Of a DNA stretch of 64,000 bases, positions 1 to 9,948 are shown one piece after another. The notes beneath the pieces were generated by a model. The model saw only the letters and a program-made list of their open reading frames with translations. It did no database searches and had not been told where the DNA came from. Location: contig NZ_BOON01000032.1 of the NCBI RefSeq assembly GCF_016863255.1, forward strand, positions 62,001 to 126,000, read 5' to 3'. Every line of letters starts with the position of its first letter. The first letter of the stretch is position 1. This stretch comes from Planosporangium mesophilum (lineage in GTDB: Bacteria > Actinomycetota > Actinomycetes > Mycobacteriales > Micromonosporaceae). Position numbers and translations under genes: made by a program.

Positions 1-733
1 CCTCGGACAGGTCGTGGGTGATGAACACCATCGTCTTGCCGACCTCGTGGTGCAGCCGGATGACCTCGTTCTGCATGTCGCGGCGGATCAGCGGGTCGAG
101 GGCGGAGAACGGCTCGTCGAAGAAGAGCACGTCCGGGTCGCCGGCGAGCGCCCGGGCCAGCCCGACCCGCTGCTGCATGCCACCGGAGAGCTGGTCGGGG
201 TACGAGTTCTCGTACCCGCCGAGGCCCACCAGCTCGATGACCTCCATGGCGCGGCGGATGCGCTCGGCGCGGCCGGTACCACGGATCTCCAGCCCGTACG
301 AGACGTTGTCGACGACCCGCCGGTACGGCAGCAGCCCGAAGTGCTGGAAGACCATGGAGAACTTGTGCCGGCGCAGTTCCCGCAGCCGCTTCTTGTCGGC
401 GTGCAGGATGTCCTCGCCCTCGAAGACCACCTCACCGGCGGTCGGCTCGACGAGCCGGGTCAGGCACCGTACCAGCGTGGACTTGCCCGAGCCGGACAGC
501 CCCATCACGACGAACACCTCGCCGGGCGCCACGTCGAACGACACCTCGCGTACCGCGGCGGTGCACCGGGCCCGCTCCATCAGCTCGCGCCGGGACAGCG
601 CGGCCAGCTCCGGCGAGCGGGGCACCTGGTCGGCCTTGGGGCCGAACACCTTCCACAGCTCCCGGACCGAGATGACGGGGGAGCGGCCGTCGGTCGGCTG
701 CTGGCGCGGTGGCGCCGCCGTCTCAGTACTCAT
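1..733 (-). CDS. proV: Glycine betaine/proline ABC transporter ATP-binding protein (partial)
   Basis: ATPase of a quaternary-amine importer acting at the inner face of the membrane. The 244 codons present hold a Walker [10 protein letters not shown] (about residues 78-86), the signature LSGGMQQR (182-189) and a Walker [14 protein letters not shown]. The N-terminal extension and the spacing match ProV/OpuAA rather than general amino-acid ATPases. The 3' end, including any CBS domains, lies beyond the left edge. The ATG at 733 follows an AAAAGAGG ribosome site. It is the last visible gene of the leftward choline operon, 57 bp after betB, so betaine or choline import is the likely role. Permease and binding protein are probably just outside the window. 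Confidence 0.93.
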   Translation of the reverse strand, partial: MSTETAAPPRQQPTDGRSPVISVRELWKVFGPKADQVPRSPELAALSRRELMERARCTAAVREVSFDVAPGEVFVVMGLSGSGKSTLVRCLTRLVEPTAGEVVFEGEDILHADKKRLRELRRHKFSMVFQHFGLLPYRRVVDNVSYGLEIRGTGRAERIRRAMEVIELVGLGGYENSYPDQLSGGMQQRVGLARALAGDPDVLFFDEPFSALDPLIRRDMQNEVIRLHHEVGKTMVFITHDLSE

Positions 734-790
734 GAGGCCTCTTTTCTGCGGGCGGCTTCTGTCCGGCTCGACGGTCGCGTCCGGCACCGC

Positions 791-2260
791 TCAGCCGCGG
801 AACCAGTGCTGGGGGCGGGGGTCGATGTTCTGCCAGATGTGCTTGGTCTCGCGGTACTCGTCCAGCCCGGTCGGGCCGAGTTCGCGGCCGATACCGGACT
901 GCTTGAAACCGCCCCACTCCGCCTGGGGTACGTACGGGTGGTAGTCGTTGATCCAGACCGTGCCGTGGCGCAGCCGCCCCGCGACCCGCTGCGCCTTGCC
1001 GGCGTCGCTGGTCCAGACCGCCCCGGCCAGGCCGTAGTCGGTGTCGTTGCCGATGCGCACCGCGTCATCTTCGTCGATGAACGTCTCCACGGTGAGGACC
1101 GGACCGAAGGACTCGTCGCGGACCACGGTCATGCCGGCGTGACAGTTGTCGAGCACAGTCGGACGGTAATAGAAGCCGCCGGCGAGCGGGGGGTCGTCGG
1201 GGCGGCGGCCGCCGCAGCGCAGCACCGCGCCCTCGGCGACGCCGGCCGCGACGTACGCCTCCACCTTGGACCGGTGCGCCTCCGAGATCAGCGGGCCGGT
1301 CTCGGCCTCGCCGTCGAACGGGCCGCCGAGGCGGATCCGCTCGGCGCGGGCCACCACGGCATCGACGAACGCGTCGTGGATGGACTCCTCCACCACGAGC
1401 CGGGCGCCGGCCGAGCAGACCTGGCCGGAGTGCAGGAAAATCGCGGTGAGCGCGAAATCGACGGCGGTGTCGAAGTCGGCGTCGGCGAAGACGATGTTGG
1501 GGTTCTTTCCGCCGAGTTCGAGGGCGACCCGCTTCACCGTCGCGGCGGCGGCCCCCATGATGCCGCGCCCGGTGGCCAGCCCGCCGGTGAACGACACCAG
1601 GTCGACGTCCGGGTGCTCGGCCAGCGGCGCGCCGACCTCGGCGCCCGCGCCGAGGACGAGGTTGGCGGTACCGGCCGGCAGCCCGGCCTCGTCCAGCAGC
1701 CGCATCAGCAGAATCGCGGTCGACGGCGTCAGCTCGCTGGGCTTGAGGACGAAGGTGTTGCCGGCGGCGAGCGCCGGCGCGACCTTCCACGAGGTCTGGA
1801 GCAGCGGATAGTTCCAGGGTGTGATGAGCCCGCACACGCCGAGCGGCTCGTGGACCACCCGGCTGATGGCGTCGGCGCGGCCGGTGTCGATGACCCGCCC
1901 GCTGTCGGTACCGGCGATGCCCGCGTAGTACCTGAAACAGGCGGCCACGTCGGCCATGTCGTATTCGCTCTCGACCAGGCGCTTGCCGGTGTCGAGCGAC
2001 TCCGCGCGGGCGAGCTCGTCCTTGTCGCGTTCGATCAGCTCGGCGACGCGGTACAGCAGCGCGCCGCGCTCACGCGCCGGGGTCGCCGGCCACGGCCCTT
2101 CGTCGAACGCGCGCCGGGCCGCGGCGATCGCGGCCACGGTGTCCTCGCGGGTGGCCTCGGCGACGGTGGCGACGAGGCTGCCGTCGGCGGGGCAGCGGAT
2201 GTCCCGCTGGCCGCCGTTCACCGGCTCGCGCCACTCTCCTCCGACGAACAGTTGCTTCAC
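791..2260 (-). CDS. betB: Betaine aldehyde dehydrogenase
   Basis: NAD(P)-dependent aldehyde dehydrogenase of 489 residues, proposed to oxidise betaine aldehyde to glycine betaine in the cytosol. Visible family hallmarks are the TPWNYP motif (about 148-153), the catalytic Glu in ELGGKNP (near 248) and the catalytic Cys in GQVCSAG (near 282). Length is typical of the family. I chose the GTG at 2260 because a GGAG lies 7 bases upstream; an 18-codon longer frame exists but has no ribosome site. Substrate assignment rests on the position between choline dehydrogenase and a betaine ABC ATPase. A general aldehyde dehydrogenase role cannot be excluded from sequence alone. Confidence 0.93.
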   Translation of the reverse strand: MKQLFVGGEWREPVNGGQRDIRCPADGSLVATVAEATREDTVAAIAAARRAFDEGPWPATPARERGALLYRVAELIERDKDELARAESLDTGKRLVESEYDMADVAACFRYYAGIAGTDSGRVIDTGRADAISRVVHEPLGVCGLITPWNYPLLQTSWKVAPALAAGNTFVLKPSELTPSTAILLMRLLDEAGLPAGTANLVLGAGAEVGAPLAEHPDVDLVSFTGGLATGRGIMGAAAATVKRVALELGGKNPNIVFADADFDTAVDFALTAIFLHSGQVCSAGARLVVEESIHDAFVDAVVARAERIRLGGPFDGEAETGPLISEAHRSKVEAYVAAGVAEGAVLRCGGRRPDDPPLAGGFYYRPTVLDNCHAGMTVVRDESFGPVLTVETFIDEDDAVRIGNDTDYGLAGAVWTSDAGKAQRVAGRLRHGTVWINDYHPYVPQAEWGGFKQSGIGRELGPTGLDEYRETKHIWQNIDPRPQHWFRG

Positions 2261-2365
2261 AGAAAGGCTCCAAGTTGCGTTATGCGCATCGCCCCGCTCG
2301 ATGAGAAACATCACCCTCCCCTGTCGGGCGGAGCGGCGTCAAGGGTGGGCCCATATTTCGCCCGG

Positions 2366-4030
2366 TCAGCGACCCCGTCCGTGGCGATAGAACTGGACGG
2401 ACGACGGCGCCAGCGGGGTGTTGCCGAGGATCAGGTCGGCGGCCTTCTCTGCCACCATCATCACCGGGGCGTAGATGTTGCCGTTCGTGACGTACGGCAT
2501 CACCGAGGCGTCGACCACCCGCAGCCCTTCCAGGCCGTGGACCCGCATGCTCGTCGGGTCCACCACGGACAGCTCGTCGGTGCCCATCTTCGCGGTACAG
2601 GACGGGTGCAGCGCCGTCTCGCCCTCCCTCGCCACCCAGTCGAGGACCTCCTCGTCGGTCGCGACCGACGGGCCGGGCGAGATCTCGCCGCCGTTGAAGG
2701 CGTCCAGCGCGGGCTGGTTGAGGATGGCGCGGGAGACCCGGATCGCCTCCACCCACTCCCGACGGTCCTGCTCGGTGGAGAGGTAGTTGAAGCGCAGTGC
2801 CGGGTGTACCCGCGGGTCCCGGCTCTTGATCTTCACCGAGCCGCGGGCGTCGGAGTACATCGGACCCACGTGGACCTGGTACCCGTGCCCGCCGGACGGG
2901 GCCGACCCGTCGTAGCGGACCGCGATCGGCAGGAAGTGGAACATCAGGTTCGGGTACGCCACGTCGTCGTTGCTGCGCGCGAAGCCGCCCGCCTCGAAGT
3001 GGTTGGTGGCCCCGGGCCCCTTGCGCAGGAACAGCCACTGCGCGCCGATCCACGGGGCGCGCCACTTCGCCAGGTACGGCTGCATCGACACCGGCTGGGT
3101 GCAGGCGTACTGGACGTACACCTCCAGGTGGTCCTGCAGGTTCTCGCCGACGCCGGGGAGGTGGTGCACCGGGTCGATGTCCAGCGCGCGCAGCTCGGCG
3201 GCGTTGCCCACCCCGGACAGCTGCAGGATCTGCGGCGTGTTGATGGCGCCGCCGCAGAGGATGACCTCGCCCGCGTACACCCGGCGGGGCGTGCGGGAGC
3301 CGCCCTTGGTGTACTCGACGCCGGTCGCGCGCCGGCCCTCGAAGAGCACCCGGCTGACGAAGGACCGGGTACGCACCTCCAGGTTGGGCCGCTTCATCGC
3401 CGGGTGCAGGTACGCCCGGGCCGCCGACAGCCGCCGCCCGTTGCGGACGTTGCGGTCGAACGGGGCGAAGCCCTCCTGCTGCTCGCCGTTGACGTCCGTG
3501 GTCAGCGGGTACCCGGCCTGCTTCGCGGCCTCCATCATGGCGCCGAACAGCGGGTTGGTGGCGGGGCCGCGCTCCAGTACCAGCGGGCCGTCGTGGCCGC
3601 GGAACGGATCGTCCGGGTCGGCCGCGAGGCAGTTCTCCATCTTGTTGAAGTACGGCAGGCAGTGGGCGTAGTCCCAGGTCTGCATGCCCGGGTCGGCGCC
3701 CCACCGCTCGAAGTCCATCGGGTTGCCCCGCTGGAAGATCATCCCGTTGATGCTGCTCGAACCGCCGAGTACCTTGCCCCGGGCGTGGTAGATGCGCCGG
3801 TTGTGCATGTACGGCTCGGGCTCGGACTCGTACTTCCAGTCGTAGAACCGGCTGCCGATGGGGAACGTCAGCGCCGCCGGCATGTGGATGAAGACGTCCC
3901 ACGGGTAGTCGGCGCGCCCCGCCTCCAGTACCAGGACCCGGTTGGACGGGTCGGCCGACAGCCGGTTGGCCAGCGCGCTACCGGCGGAGCCGCCGCCGAC
4001 GATGATGAAGTCGTACCGCTGTGACGTCAT
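2366..4030 (-). CDS. betA: Choline dehydrogenase (GMC oxidoreductase)
   Basis: FAD-dependent GMC-family flavoprotein of 554 residues, proposed to oxidise choline to betaine aldehyde. The N-terminus carries the FAD-binding [16 protein letters not shown], followed by the GMC signature around [13 protein letters not shown]. The C-terminus has the BetA-like [17 protein letters not shown] with the active-site region ahead of it. The ATG at 4030 follows a GAGG 6 bases upstream; an upstream GTG 33 bases earlier is less convincing. It lies 7 bp downstream of the Rieske ferredoxin gene and 105 bp upstream of betB, in one leftward operon. Other GMC alcohol oxidases look similar, but the betB neighbour makes choline the best substrate. 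Confidence 0.93.
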   Translation of the reverse strand: MTSQRYDFIIVGGGSAGSALANRLSADPSNRVLVLEAGRADYPWDVFIHMPAALTFPIGSRFYDWKYESEPEPYMHNRRIYHARGKVLGGSSSINGMIFQRGNPMDFERWGADPGMQTWDYAHCLPYFNKMENCLAADPDDPFRGHDGPLVLERGPATNPLFGAMMEAAKQAGYPLTTDVNGEQQEGFAPFDRNVRNGRRLSAARAYLHPAMKRPNLEVRTRSFVSRVLFEGRRATGVEYTKGGSRTPRRVYAGEVILCGGAINTPQILQLSGVGNAAELRALDIDPVHHLPGVGENLQDHLEVYVQYACTQPVSMQPYLAKWRAPWIGAQWLFLRKGPGATNHFEAGGFARSNDDVAYPNLMFHFLPIAVRYDGSAPSGGHGYQVHVGPMYSDARGSVKIKSRDPRVHPALRFNYLSTEQDRREWVEAIRVSRAILNQPALDAFNGGEISPGPSVATDEEVLDWVAREGETALHPSCTAKMGTDELSVVDPTSMRVHGLEGLRVVDASVMPYVTNGNIYAPVMMVAEKAADLILGNTPLAPSSVQFYRHGRGR

Positions 4031-4037
4031 GTGAACC

Positions 4038-4409
4038 TCATTTCGCCCCGTCAGTGAGGGCACTGTCGGCGACGGCCGGGCCGGGTGGGAGATTGGGCGC
4101 CTCGGTGGACAGGGTCACGTGGACGACCCCGTCGACCACCTCGACCGCGTGCGTGCGTACCGGCCTCTTCGCCGGCGGCGCGTCCACCCGCCCGGTACGA
4201 AGGTCGAACTTCGAGGCGTGCAGGGGGCACTCGACCTCGCACCCCTCCAGCCAGCCGTCCGCCAGCGACGCGTCCTGGTGGGTACAGGTGTCGTCGATCG
4301 CGAACACCTGGCCGTCCTCCGTGTGGAAGATCGCCACCGGCGGCTCGACCGCCCACCGGTACGCCTCCCCGGGCGGGATGGCGGAGAGCGGGCAGACGGG
4401 GTGCGTCAT
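4038..4409 (-). CDS. Rieske-type [2Fe-2S] ferredoxin
   Basis: Small 123-residue soluble electron carrier of the BphF type. The cluster ligands are C42-x-H44 and C61-x2-H64 (CTH, then CPLH). There is no oxygenase or membrane domain. The start ATG overlaps the reductase stop (ATGA), with AGGAG 8 bases upstream, so the two are translationally coupled. The most likely partners are the BphA4-like reductase just upstream and, as terminal acceptor, the Rieske betaine monooxygenase at 16019. NirD-like assimilatory proteins share the fold, but no nitrite reductase is near. Confidence 0.9.
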   Translation of the reverse strand: MTHPVCPLSAIPPGEAYRWAVEPPVAIFHTEDGQVFAIDDTCTHQDASLADGWLEGCEVECPLHASKFDLRTGRVDAPPAKRPVRTHAVEVVDGVVHVTLSTEAPNLPPGPAVADSALTDGAK

Positions 4410-5626
4410 GCGGAAACTCCTGGAGTCATGAGGGCCGGGGCGGCGGCAGGCACGCGCAGTTGACGGCGCCAGCGGGTGAAGAGTTTCGGTTGGTTCATGG
4501 CGAGCGCGGCCACGAATTGACCGTCGCGCTCGTACAGGGCGAGGAAGCTGCGGTCGTCGGGATGGCCCTCGATGATCCTTACCGCGTCGCCGTCCGTGCG
4601 GTGGCCCGCGAACTGGATGCGCACGCCGTACTGGTCCGACCAGAAGTACGGCGCCGGCGCGTACTCCCGGCGGGGATTGTCAACGGTGCCGCCGAGCAGC
4701 GTCGCGACGGCGGCCGCCGGCTGCTCGTGGGCGTGCGTCCAGTGTTCGGTACGGGTGACGCGCCGCGTGTACGGCGAGAACGACACCGCGCAGTCGCCGG
4801 TCGCGACGACGCCGGGCAGCTTGGTCGCGCCCGCCGCGTCGGTGACGACGCCACCGGCGAGCTCAAGGCCGGAGCCGGCCAGCCACTCCACATTGGGCTG
4901 CGCACCGACGCCCACGACCACGACGTCGGCCGGCAGCAGGGTGCCGTCGGCGAGCTCGACGGCCGTGACCCGCTCCGAGCCGAGCAGCCGGGCGACGCCG
5001 GTACCGGTCAGCAGGCGGACGCCGTGGTCGGCGTGCAGGCCGGCGCAGACCGTTCCCATCTCGACCCCGAGCGGGCCGGCGAGCGGGACGGGGAGCGCCT
5101 CGACGACCGTGACGTCGAGGCCGAGGCTGCGGGCGCTGGAGGCGACCTCCGCGCCGATGAAGCCGGCGCCGATGACGACGAGGCGCTCGGCGGCGGCCAG
5201 GTCGGCGCGCAGCGCCACCGCGTCGTCCAGGGTGCGCAGGGTGTGAACGCCGGCGAGGCCTCCCGTACCGGGCAGTTGCCGGGCGCGGGCGCCGGTCGCG
5301 AGGACGACGGCGTCGGCCCGGATCTCGGTACCGTCGGCGAGGGTGATGCCGCGGTCGTGGGCGTCGAGGCGTACGGCGGTGGCGCCCAGGCGCCAGTCGA
5401 CCGCCAGGTCCTCGTCGGGGTCGCCGAGGGCGAGATCAGCCGCGGCGCACCGGCCGGTGAGGAAGTCTTTGGACAGCGGCGGCCGGTCGTACGGTTCGTG
5501 CCGCTCGGCGCCGATCGCCACGATCTCGCCGTCGTAGCCCTGCCCGCGCAGGGCGCGGACAGCGGCCAGGCCGGCCAGCGAGGCGCCGACGACCGCAATG
5601 CTGCGTAGCGCGCCGGTACCGGTCAC
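4406..5626 (-). CDS. NAD(P)H:ferredoxin reductase, BphA4-like FAD protein
   Basis: Pyridine-nucleotide disulfide oxidoreductase-fold flavoprotein of 406 residues that passes electrons from NAD(P)H to a [2Fe-2S] ferredoxin. It shows an N-terminal FAD-binding VVGASLAGLAAVRAL, the RPPLSKDFL segment typical of ferredoxin reductases of ring-hydroxylating systems, and a second dinucleotide fold VIGAGFIGAEVAS. The GTG at 5626 is preceded by GGAGGAGGG. It is the first gene of the leftward operon and is coupled to the Rieske ferredoxin by a 4-bp overlap. With that gene it probably forms the electron-transfer chain for the betaine monooxygenase of this island (inference). Confidence 0.9.
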   Translation of the reverse strand: MTGTGALRSIAVVGASLAGLAAVRALRGQGYDGEIVAIGAERHEPYDRPPLSKDFLTGRCAAADLALGDPDEDLAVDWRLGATAVRLDAHDRGITLADGTEIRADAVVLATGARARQLPGTGGLAGVHTLRTLDDAVALRADLAAAERLVVIGAGFIGAEVASSARSLGLDVTVVEALPVPLAGPLGVEMGTVCAGLHADHGVRLLTGTGVARLLGSERVTAVELADGTLLPADVVVVGVGAQPNVEWLAGSGLELAGGVVTDAAGATKLPGVVATGDCAVSFSPYTRRVTRTEHWTHAHEQPAAAVATLLGGTVDNPRREYAPAPYFWSDQYGVRIQFAGHRTDGDAVRIIEGHPDDRSFLALYERDGQFVAALAMNQPKLFTRWRRQLRVPAAAPALMTPGVSA

Positions 5627-5646
5627 GACACCCGCCCTCCTCCGTT

Positions 5647-5680
5647 GTGGAATGTGAAACAGCTCGTGAGATACGCAACA
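5647..5680 (-). promoter_or_regulatory. Candidate operator: two 15-bp direct repeats upstream of the choline operon
   Basis: Read on the minus strand, 5680-5666 is TGTTGCGTATCTCAC and 5661-5647 is TGTTTCACATTCCAC, two related 15-mers 19 bp apart, ending 20 bp before the GTG of the reductase gene. The first matches TGTTGCGTATTCCAC at 13378-13392, ahead of the dimethylglycine dehydrogenase gene, in 13 of 15 positions. A binding site for the neighbouring IclR regulator is the simplest reading. Confidence 0.5.
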
Positions 5681-5714
5681 GCGTGCATGGCAGTCCGGGG
5701 CGAGTCAAGACGCG

Positions 5715-5727
5715 AAACAGGCTGTTT
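5715..5727. promoter_or_regulatory. 13-bp perfect inverted repeat in the divergent promoter region
   Basis: AAACAG-g-CTGTTT lies between the divergent reductase and IclR genes and abuts the 22-bp tandem repeats. It is short, but it sits where an operator would be expected. Confidence 0.35.
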
Positions 5728-5791
5728 ACCCGTCGGGTGATCTCGCCTTACCCGTCGGGTGATCTCGCCTTGCCCGTCGAGTGATCTCGCC
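5726..5791. repeat. Three 22-bp tandem repeats upstream of the IclR gene
   Basis: Units at 5726-5747, 5748-5769 and 5770-5791 read TTACCCGTCGGGTGATCTCG plus CC. The first two are identical and the third differs at two positions. Each contains the small inverted repeat CCCGtCGGG (CCCGtCGAG in the third). A 22-bp period puts copies on nearly the same helix face. The array ends 30 bp before the IclR start codon. Confidence 0.9.
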
Positions 5792-5821
5792 GCAGTGGAG
5801 AATGTCGCTTATCGTTGCGCC

Positions 5822-6610
5822 ATGAGCAACCCTGCTGAGGCCCGTACCGAGTCCGGCCCCGTGCTCGTCCAGTCGGTCGACCGAGCGCTGAGCATCCTCG
5901 AGATCCTGGCCCGCCGCCGGGACGTCGGCGTCACCGAGATCGGCAGGGAGTTGGGTGTCCACAAGTCGACGGCGTTCCGGCTGCTCGCGGTGCTGGAGAA
6001 CCGCGGTTTCGTGGAGCAGGCGGAGGAGCGTGGGTCGTACCGGCTGGGCTTCGGGATCGTACGGCTGGCCGGCGCGATCGGGGCGCAGCTCGACCTGACC
6101 AGGCAGAGCCGGTCGGCGTGCGAGCAGCTCGCCGCCGACCTGGGGGAGACCGTCAACATCGCGATCTTCGACAACGACCGCGCCGTGAACGTCACCCAGG
6201 TCCTCGGCGCCGCCTCGATCGCCAGCCAGAACTGGGTCGGCAAGCAGACCCCGCTGCACGCCACCTCCAGCGGCAAGGTGCTGCTGGCGCACGCCCCGAC
6301 CAGTGTCCGGGCGCCCATCGTGGCGGGTCCGCACGAGCGGTTCACCGAGGCGACCATCACCGACCCGGCCGAGCTCAAGGCCGAGCTGGACCGGGTACGG
6401 GAAGCCGGCTGGGGCAGCACCGCCGAGGAGTACGAGGTGGGCCTCAACGCCCTCGCGGCGCCGGTACGGGGGGCGGACGGCAGCGTCGTCGCCGCGCTCA
6501 GCATCTCCGGCCCGGCCTACCGCCTGGCGCCGGAGTCCTTCCCGGAGATCGCGGCCCGGGTCGTCGCCGCGGCCGGCGAGGTCAGCTCGCGGATGGGGTA
6601 CTTCGGCTAA
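5822..6610 (+). CDS. IclR-family transcriptional regulator
   Basis: Regulator of 262 residues with an N-terminal winged helix ([17 protein letters not shown], then a helix-turn-helix through about residue 75) and a C-terminal effector-binding IclR domain. It is divergent from the choline operon and immediately upstream of glyA, so it is the obvious candidate regulator of this island; the ligand could be choline, betaine or a demethylated product. The ATG at 5822 has no good Shine-Dalgarno sequence and may be leaderless or poorly initiated. An upstream in-frame ATG at 5759 would run through the 22-bp repeats and is unlikely. Confidence 0.92.
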   Translation: MSNPAEARTESGPVLVQSVDRALSILEILARRRDVGVTEIGRELGVHKSTAFRLLAVLENRGFVEQAEERGSYRLGFGIVRLAGAIGAQLDLTRQSRSACEQLAADLGETVNIAIFDNDRAVNVTQVLGAASIASQNWVGKQTPLHATSSGKVLLAHAPTSVRAPIVAGPHERFTEATITDPAELKAELDRVREAGWGSTAEEYEVGLNALAAPVRGADGSVVAALSISGPAYRLAPESFPEIAARVVAAAGEVSSRMGYFG

Positions 6611-6627
6611 CTCTCTCCAGCGAACTC

Positions 6628-6644
6628 GTTGTATCACGCGCAAC
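6628..6644. promoter_or_regulatory. Inverted repeat upstream of glyA
   Basis: GTTG-tatcacgcg-CAAC sits 45 bp before the glyA start and resembles the GTTGCGTAT-type motifs upstream of the other choline genes, though the match is weaker. It may be a further regulator site. Confidence 0.3.
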
Positions 6645-6689
6645 GCGCGGCGTATGGTGCAACCCACGCCGCCGCGAAGGAGTCTGCCC

Positions 6690-7976
6690 ATGGTGCCTGT
6701 CGATTCCCGCACGCTGCTCGACCTGCCGCTCGCTGAGCTCGACCCGGAGGTCGCCCAGGCCGTCGGCCAGGAACTGCGCCGCCAGCAGTCGACCCTGGAG
6801 ATGATCGCCTCGGAGAACTTCGCCCCGCGCGCCGTGATGGAGGCGCAGGGCTCGGTGCTCACGAACAAGTACGCCGAGGGCTATCCGGGCCGCCGCTACT
6901 ACGGCGGGTGCGAGTACGTCGACGTCACCGAGCAGCTGGCCATCGACCGGGTGAAGGCGCTGTTCGGCGCCGAGTACGCCAACGTGCAGCCGCACTCCGG
7001 CGCGCAGGCCAACGCGGCCGCCATGATGGCGCTGCTCACGCCGGGCGACACCATCCTCGGTCTGGACCTCGCCCACGGCGGGCACCTCACCCACGGCATG
7101 CGGATCAACTTCTCCGGCAAGCTGTACAACGTCGTCGCGTACCACGTCCGCGAATCCGACTGCCTGGTCGACATGGACGAGGTCGAGCGGCTCGCCCGGG
7201 AGCACCGGCCCAAGCTCATCATCGCCGGCTGGTCGGCGTACCCGCGCCAGCTGGACTTCGCGCACTTCCGGCGGATCGCCGACGAGGTCGGCGCGTACCT
7301 CATGGTGGACATGGCGCACTTCGCCGGCCTGGTCGCGACCGGCCTGCACCCCAACCCGGTACCGCACGCGCACGTGGTCACCACGACCACGCACAAGACG
7401 CTCGGCGGCCCGCGCGGCGGGGTCATCCTGAGCGGCGAGGCCGACCTGGGCAAGAAGCTAGCCTCCGCGGTCTTCCCCGGCCAGCAGGGCGGCCCGCTCG
7501 AGCACGTCATCGCGGCGAAGGCGGTCGCCTTCAAGGTGGCCGCGTCGTCCGCCTTTGCCGAACGCCAGCAGCGCACGCTCGACGGCGCCCGCATCCTCGC
7601 CGAGCGGCTGACCACCACCGACCCGGCCGCCGGGGTGAAGGTGCTGACCGGTGGCACCGACGTGCACCTGGTCCTGGTCGACCTCCGCGCCTCGGCGCTC
7701 GACGGTCAGCAGGCCGAGGACCGGCTGCACCACATCGGCATCACGGTCAACCGCAACGCCGTACCCTTCGACCCGCGACCCCCGATGGTCACCTCCGGCC
7801 TGCGCATCGGCACCCCCGCGCTGGCCACCCGGGGCTTCGCCGCCGACGACTTCCGCGAGGTGGCCGACATCATCGCGACCGCGCTGGAGCCGGGGTACGA
7901 CGACGCGCTCGGAGAGAAGCTGCGCGGGCGCGTCACCGACCTGGCCGGCCGGCACCCCCTGTACCCGGAGCTGTGA
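6690..7976 (+). CDS. glyA: Serine hydroxymethyltransferase
   Basis: PLP enzyme of 428 residues interconverting glycine plus 5,10-methylene-THF and serine plus THF. The SENFAP and [13 protein letters not shown] blocks and the PLP lysine in [14 protein letters not shown] (K236) are intact. The ATG at 6690 has an AAGGAG 7 bases upstream. Here it would turn glycine from betaine demethylation, together with methylene-THF from dimethylglycine/sarcosine oxidation, into serine for the dehydratase at 17157. It is followed by purU after 3 bp. It is probably a catabolic paralogue rather than the housekeeping copy (inference from context). Confidence 0.95.
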   Translation: MVPVDSRTLLDLPLAELDPEVAQAVGQELRRQQSTLEMIASENFAPRAVMEAQGSVLTNKYAEGYPGRRYYGGCEYVDVTEQLAIDRVKALFGAEYANVQPHSGAQANAAAMMALLTPGDTILGLDLAHGGHLTHGMRINFSGKLYNVVAYHVRESDCLVDMDEVERLAREHRPKLIIAGWSAYPRQLDFAHFRRIADEVGAYLMVDMAHFAGLVATGLHPNPVPHAHVVTTTTHKTLGGPRGGVILSGEADLGKKLASAVFPGQQGGPLEHVIAAKAVAFKVAASSAFAERQQRTLDGARILAERLTTTDPAAGVKVLTGGTDVHLVLVDLRASALDGQQAEDRLHHIGITVNRNAVPFDPRPPMVTSGLRIGTPALATRGFAADDFREVADIIATALEPGYDDALGEKLRGRVTDLAGRHPLYPEL

Positions 7977-7979
7977 CCC

Positions 7980-8843
7980 ATGAATGACCACGTACGCGAC
8001 TACATCCTTACCTTGACCTGCCCGGACCGGCCGGGCATCGTCCACTCGGTCACCGGGTTCCTGGTCGCGAACGACTGCAACATCGTGGAGAACCAGCAGT
8101 TCGGCGACCAGGACTCCGGCCTCTTCTTCATGCGGGTGAACTTCCAGCGCCCCGGCGCCGACCTCGACGTCGCCGCGCTGCGGGCGCGGTTCGCCGCGAC
8201 CACGGCCCGCCCCGACATGGAGTGGGGGCTGTACGCCTCCGACGACCGGCCGCGGCTGCTGCTGATGGTCTCCAAGCTGGGGCACTGCCTCAACGACCTG
8301 CTGTTCCGGTGGAGCATCGGCTCGCTGAACGCCGAGGTCGTCGGCATCGTCTCCAACCACCCGGACTTCGCCGAGCTGGCCGCCTCGTACAAGCTGCCGT
8401 ACCACCACGTGCCGGTGACCCCGCAGACGAAGCCGGAGGCGGAGGCGCGCCTGCTGGAGGTCGTCGAGGAGCACCAGGTCGACCTGGTCGTGCTGGCCCG
8501 GTACATGCAGGTCCTGTCGGCGGGGCTGTGTGAGAAGCTCGCCGGCCGGGCCGTGAACATCCATCACTCGTTCCTGCCCAGCTTCGCCGGTGCGAGGCCC
8601 TACCATCAGGCGTACGAGCGGGGCGTGAAGCTCATCGGAGCCACGGCCCACTTCGTGACGCCGGACCTCGACGAGGGGCCGATCATCGAGCAGGAGGTGG
8701 CGCGGGTCGATCACACCCGTACCCCCGCCCAGCTCACCGCGATCGGCCGTGAGGTGGAATGTCTGGCGCTGGCCCACGCGGTGCAGGCGATCGTCGAGCG
8801 CCGGGTCCTGCTCAACGGCAACCGCACGATCGTCTTCCGCTAA
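7980..8843 (+). CDS. purU: Formyltetrahydrofolate deformylase
   Basis: Hydrolyses 10-formyl-THF to formate and THF. The protein has 287 residues: an N-terminal ACT domain (about 1-85, [13 protein letters not shown]) and a formyltransferase-fold catalytic domain with N193, H195 ([10 protein letters not shown]) and the Asp of [10 protein letters not shown]. It begins 3 bp after glyA. In choline and sarcosine degradation this enzyme releases excess folate-bound C1 units and regenerates THF, which fits its place between glyA and a formaldehyde dehydrogenase. Confidence 0.95.
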   Translation: MNDHVRDYILTLTCPDRPGIVHSVTGFLVANDCNIVENQQFGDQDSGLFFMRVNFQRPGADLDVAALRARFAATTARPDMEWGLYASDDRPRLLLMVSKLGHCLNDLLFRWSIGSLNAEVVGIVSNHPDFAELAASYKLPYHHVPVTPQTKPEAEARLLEVVEEHQVDLVVLARYMQVLSAGLCEKLAGRAVNIHHSFLPSFAGARPYHQAYERGVKLIGATAHFVTPDLDEGPIIEQEVARVDHTRTPAQLTAIGREVECLALAHAVQAIVERRVLLNGNRTIVFR

Positions 8844-8862
8844 CGGATCTACAGGAGAGCAC

Positions 8863-9948
8863 ATGGCACACGAGGTACGTGGAGTCGTCGCCCGCGGCAA
8901 GGGCGCGCCGGTATCGGTGGAGACGATCATCGTTCCGGACCCCGGCCCGGGGGAGGCCCTGGTGAAGGTGCAGGCGTGCGGCGTCTGCCACACCGACCTG
9001 CACTACCGCGAGGGCGGCATCAACGACGAGTTCCCGTTCCTGCTCGGCCACGAGGCGGCCGGCGTCGTGGAGGCCGTCGGTGAGGGCGTTACCGAGGTGG
9101 CCCCCGGCGACTTCGTCGTCCTCAACTGGCGCGCGGTCTGCGGCCAGTGCCGGGCCTGCCTGCGCGGCCGGCCGTGGTACTGCTTCAACACCCACAACGC
9201 CAAGCAGAAGATGACCCTGGCCGACGGTACCGAGCTGTCGCCGGCCCTGGGCATCGGCGCGTTCGTGGAGAAGACCCTGGTCGCCGCCGGCCAGTGCACC
9301 AAGGTGGACCCGAGCGCGTCGCCGGCCGCCGTCGGCCTGCTCGGCTGTGGCGTCATGGCCGGTCTCGGCGCCGCCATCAACACCGGCGCGGTGGGTCGCG
9401 GTGACAGCGTCGCCGTCATCGGCTGCGGCGGCGTCGGCAACGCGGCGATCGCCGGCGCCCGGCTGGCCGGCGCGGCGAAGATCATCGGTGTCGACCTGGA
9501 CGCACGTAAGCTCGAGTGGGCGAAGAACCTGGGCGCGACCGACGTCGTCAACGCCAAGGACGGCGACCCGGTCGAGGCGATCCGGGCGCTCACCGGTGGC
9601 AACGGCGCCGACGTCGTCATCGACGCGGTCGGCCGCCCGGAGACGTACAAGCAGGCGTTCTACGCCCGCGACCTGGCCGGCACCGTCGTGCTCGTCGGCG
9701 TACCGACCCCGGAGATGAAGCTCGAACTGCCGCTGCTGGACGTCTTCGGCCGCGGTGGTTCGCTCAAGTCCTCCTGGTACGGCGACTGCCTGCCGTCGCG
9801 CGACTTCCCGATGCTGGTCGACCTGTACCAGCAGGGCCGTCTCGACCTCGACGCGTTCGTCTCCGAGAAGATCGCGCTCGACGACGTGGAGAAGGCGTTC
9901 GAGAAGATGCACCACGGCGACGTGCTGCGCTCGGTGGTCATCTTCTGA
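8863..9948 (+). CDS. mscR: S-(hydroxymethyl)mycothiol dehydrogenase
   Basis: Zinc-dependent class III-type alcohol dehydrogenase of 361 residues that oxidises the mycothiol adduct of formaldehyde. Catalytic zinc ligands are C42 and H63/E64 (GHE motif); structural zinc ligands are C93, C96, C99 and C107. The nucleotide fold is [15 protein letters not shown]. The close match to the mycothiol rather than glutathione branch ([14 protein letters not shown]) is from family knowledge. AGGAG precedes the ATG at 8863. Formaldehyde would come from betaine monooxygenase. Coupled to the next gene by a TGATG overlap. Confidence 0.92.
   Translation: MAHEVRGVVARGKGAPVSVETIIVPDPGPGEALVKVQACGVCHTDLHYREGGINDEFPFLLGHEAAGVVEAVGEGVTEVAPGDFVVLNWRAVCGQCRACLRGRPWYCFNTHNAKQKMTLADGTELSPALGIGAFVEKTLVAAGQCTKVDPSASPAAVGLLGCGVMAGLGAAINTGAVGRGDSVAVIGCGGVGNAAIAGARLAGAAKIIGVDLDARKLEWAKNLGATDVVNAKDGDPVEAIRALTGGNGADVVIDAVGRPETYKQAFYARDLAGTVVLVGVPTPEMKLELPLLDVFGRGGSLKSSWYGDCLPSRDFPMLVDLYQQGRLDLDAFVSEKIALDDVEKAFEKMHHGDVLRSVVIF

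Noticed and set aside
14-4024. A 1336-codon open frame on the plus strand
   Set aside because: It runs antisense to betB and betA, which have clear catalytic motifs and ribosome sites. Its translation has no recognisable domain, as expected for a GC-rich shadow frame.
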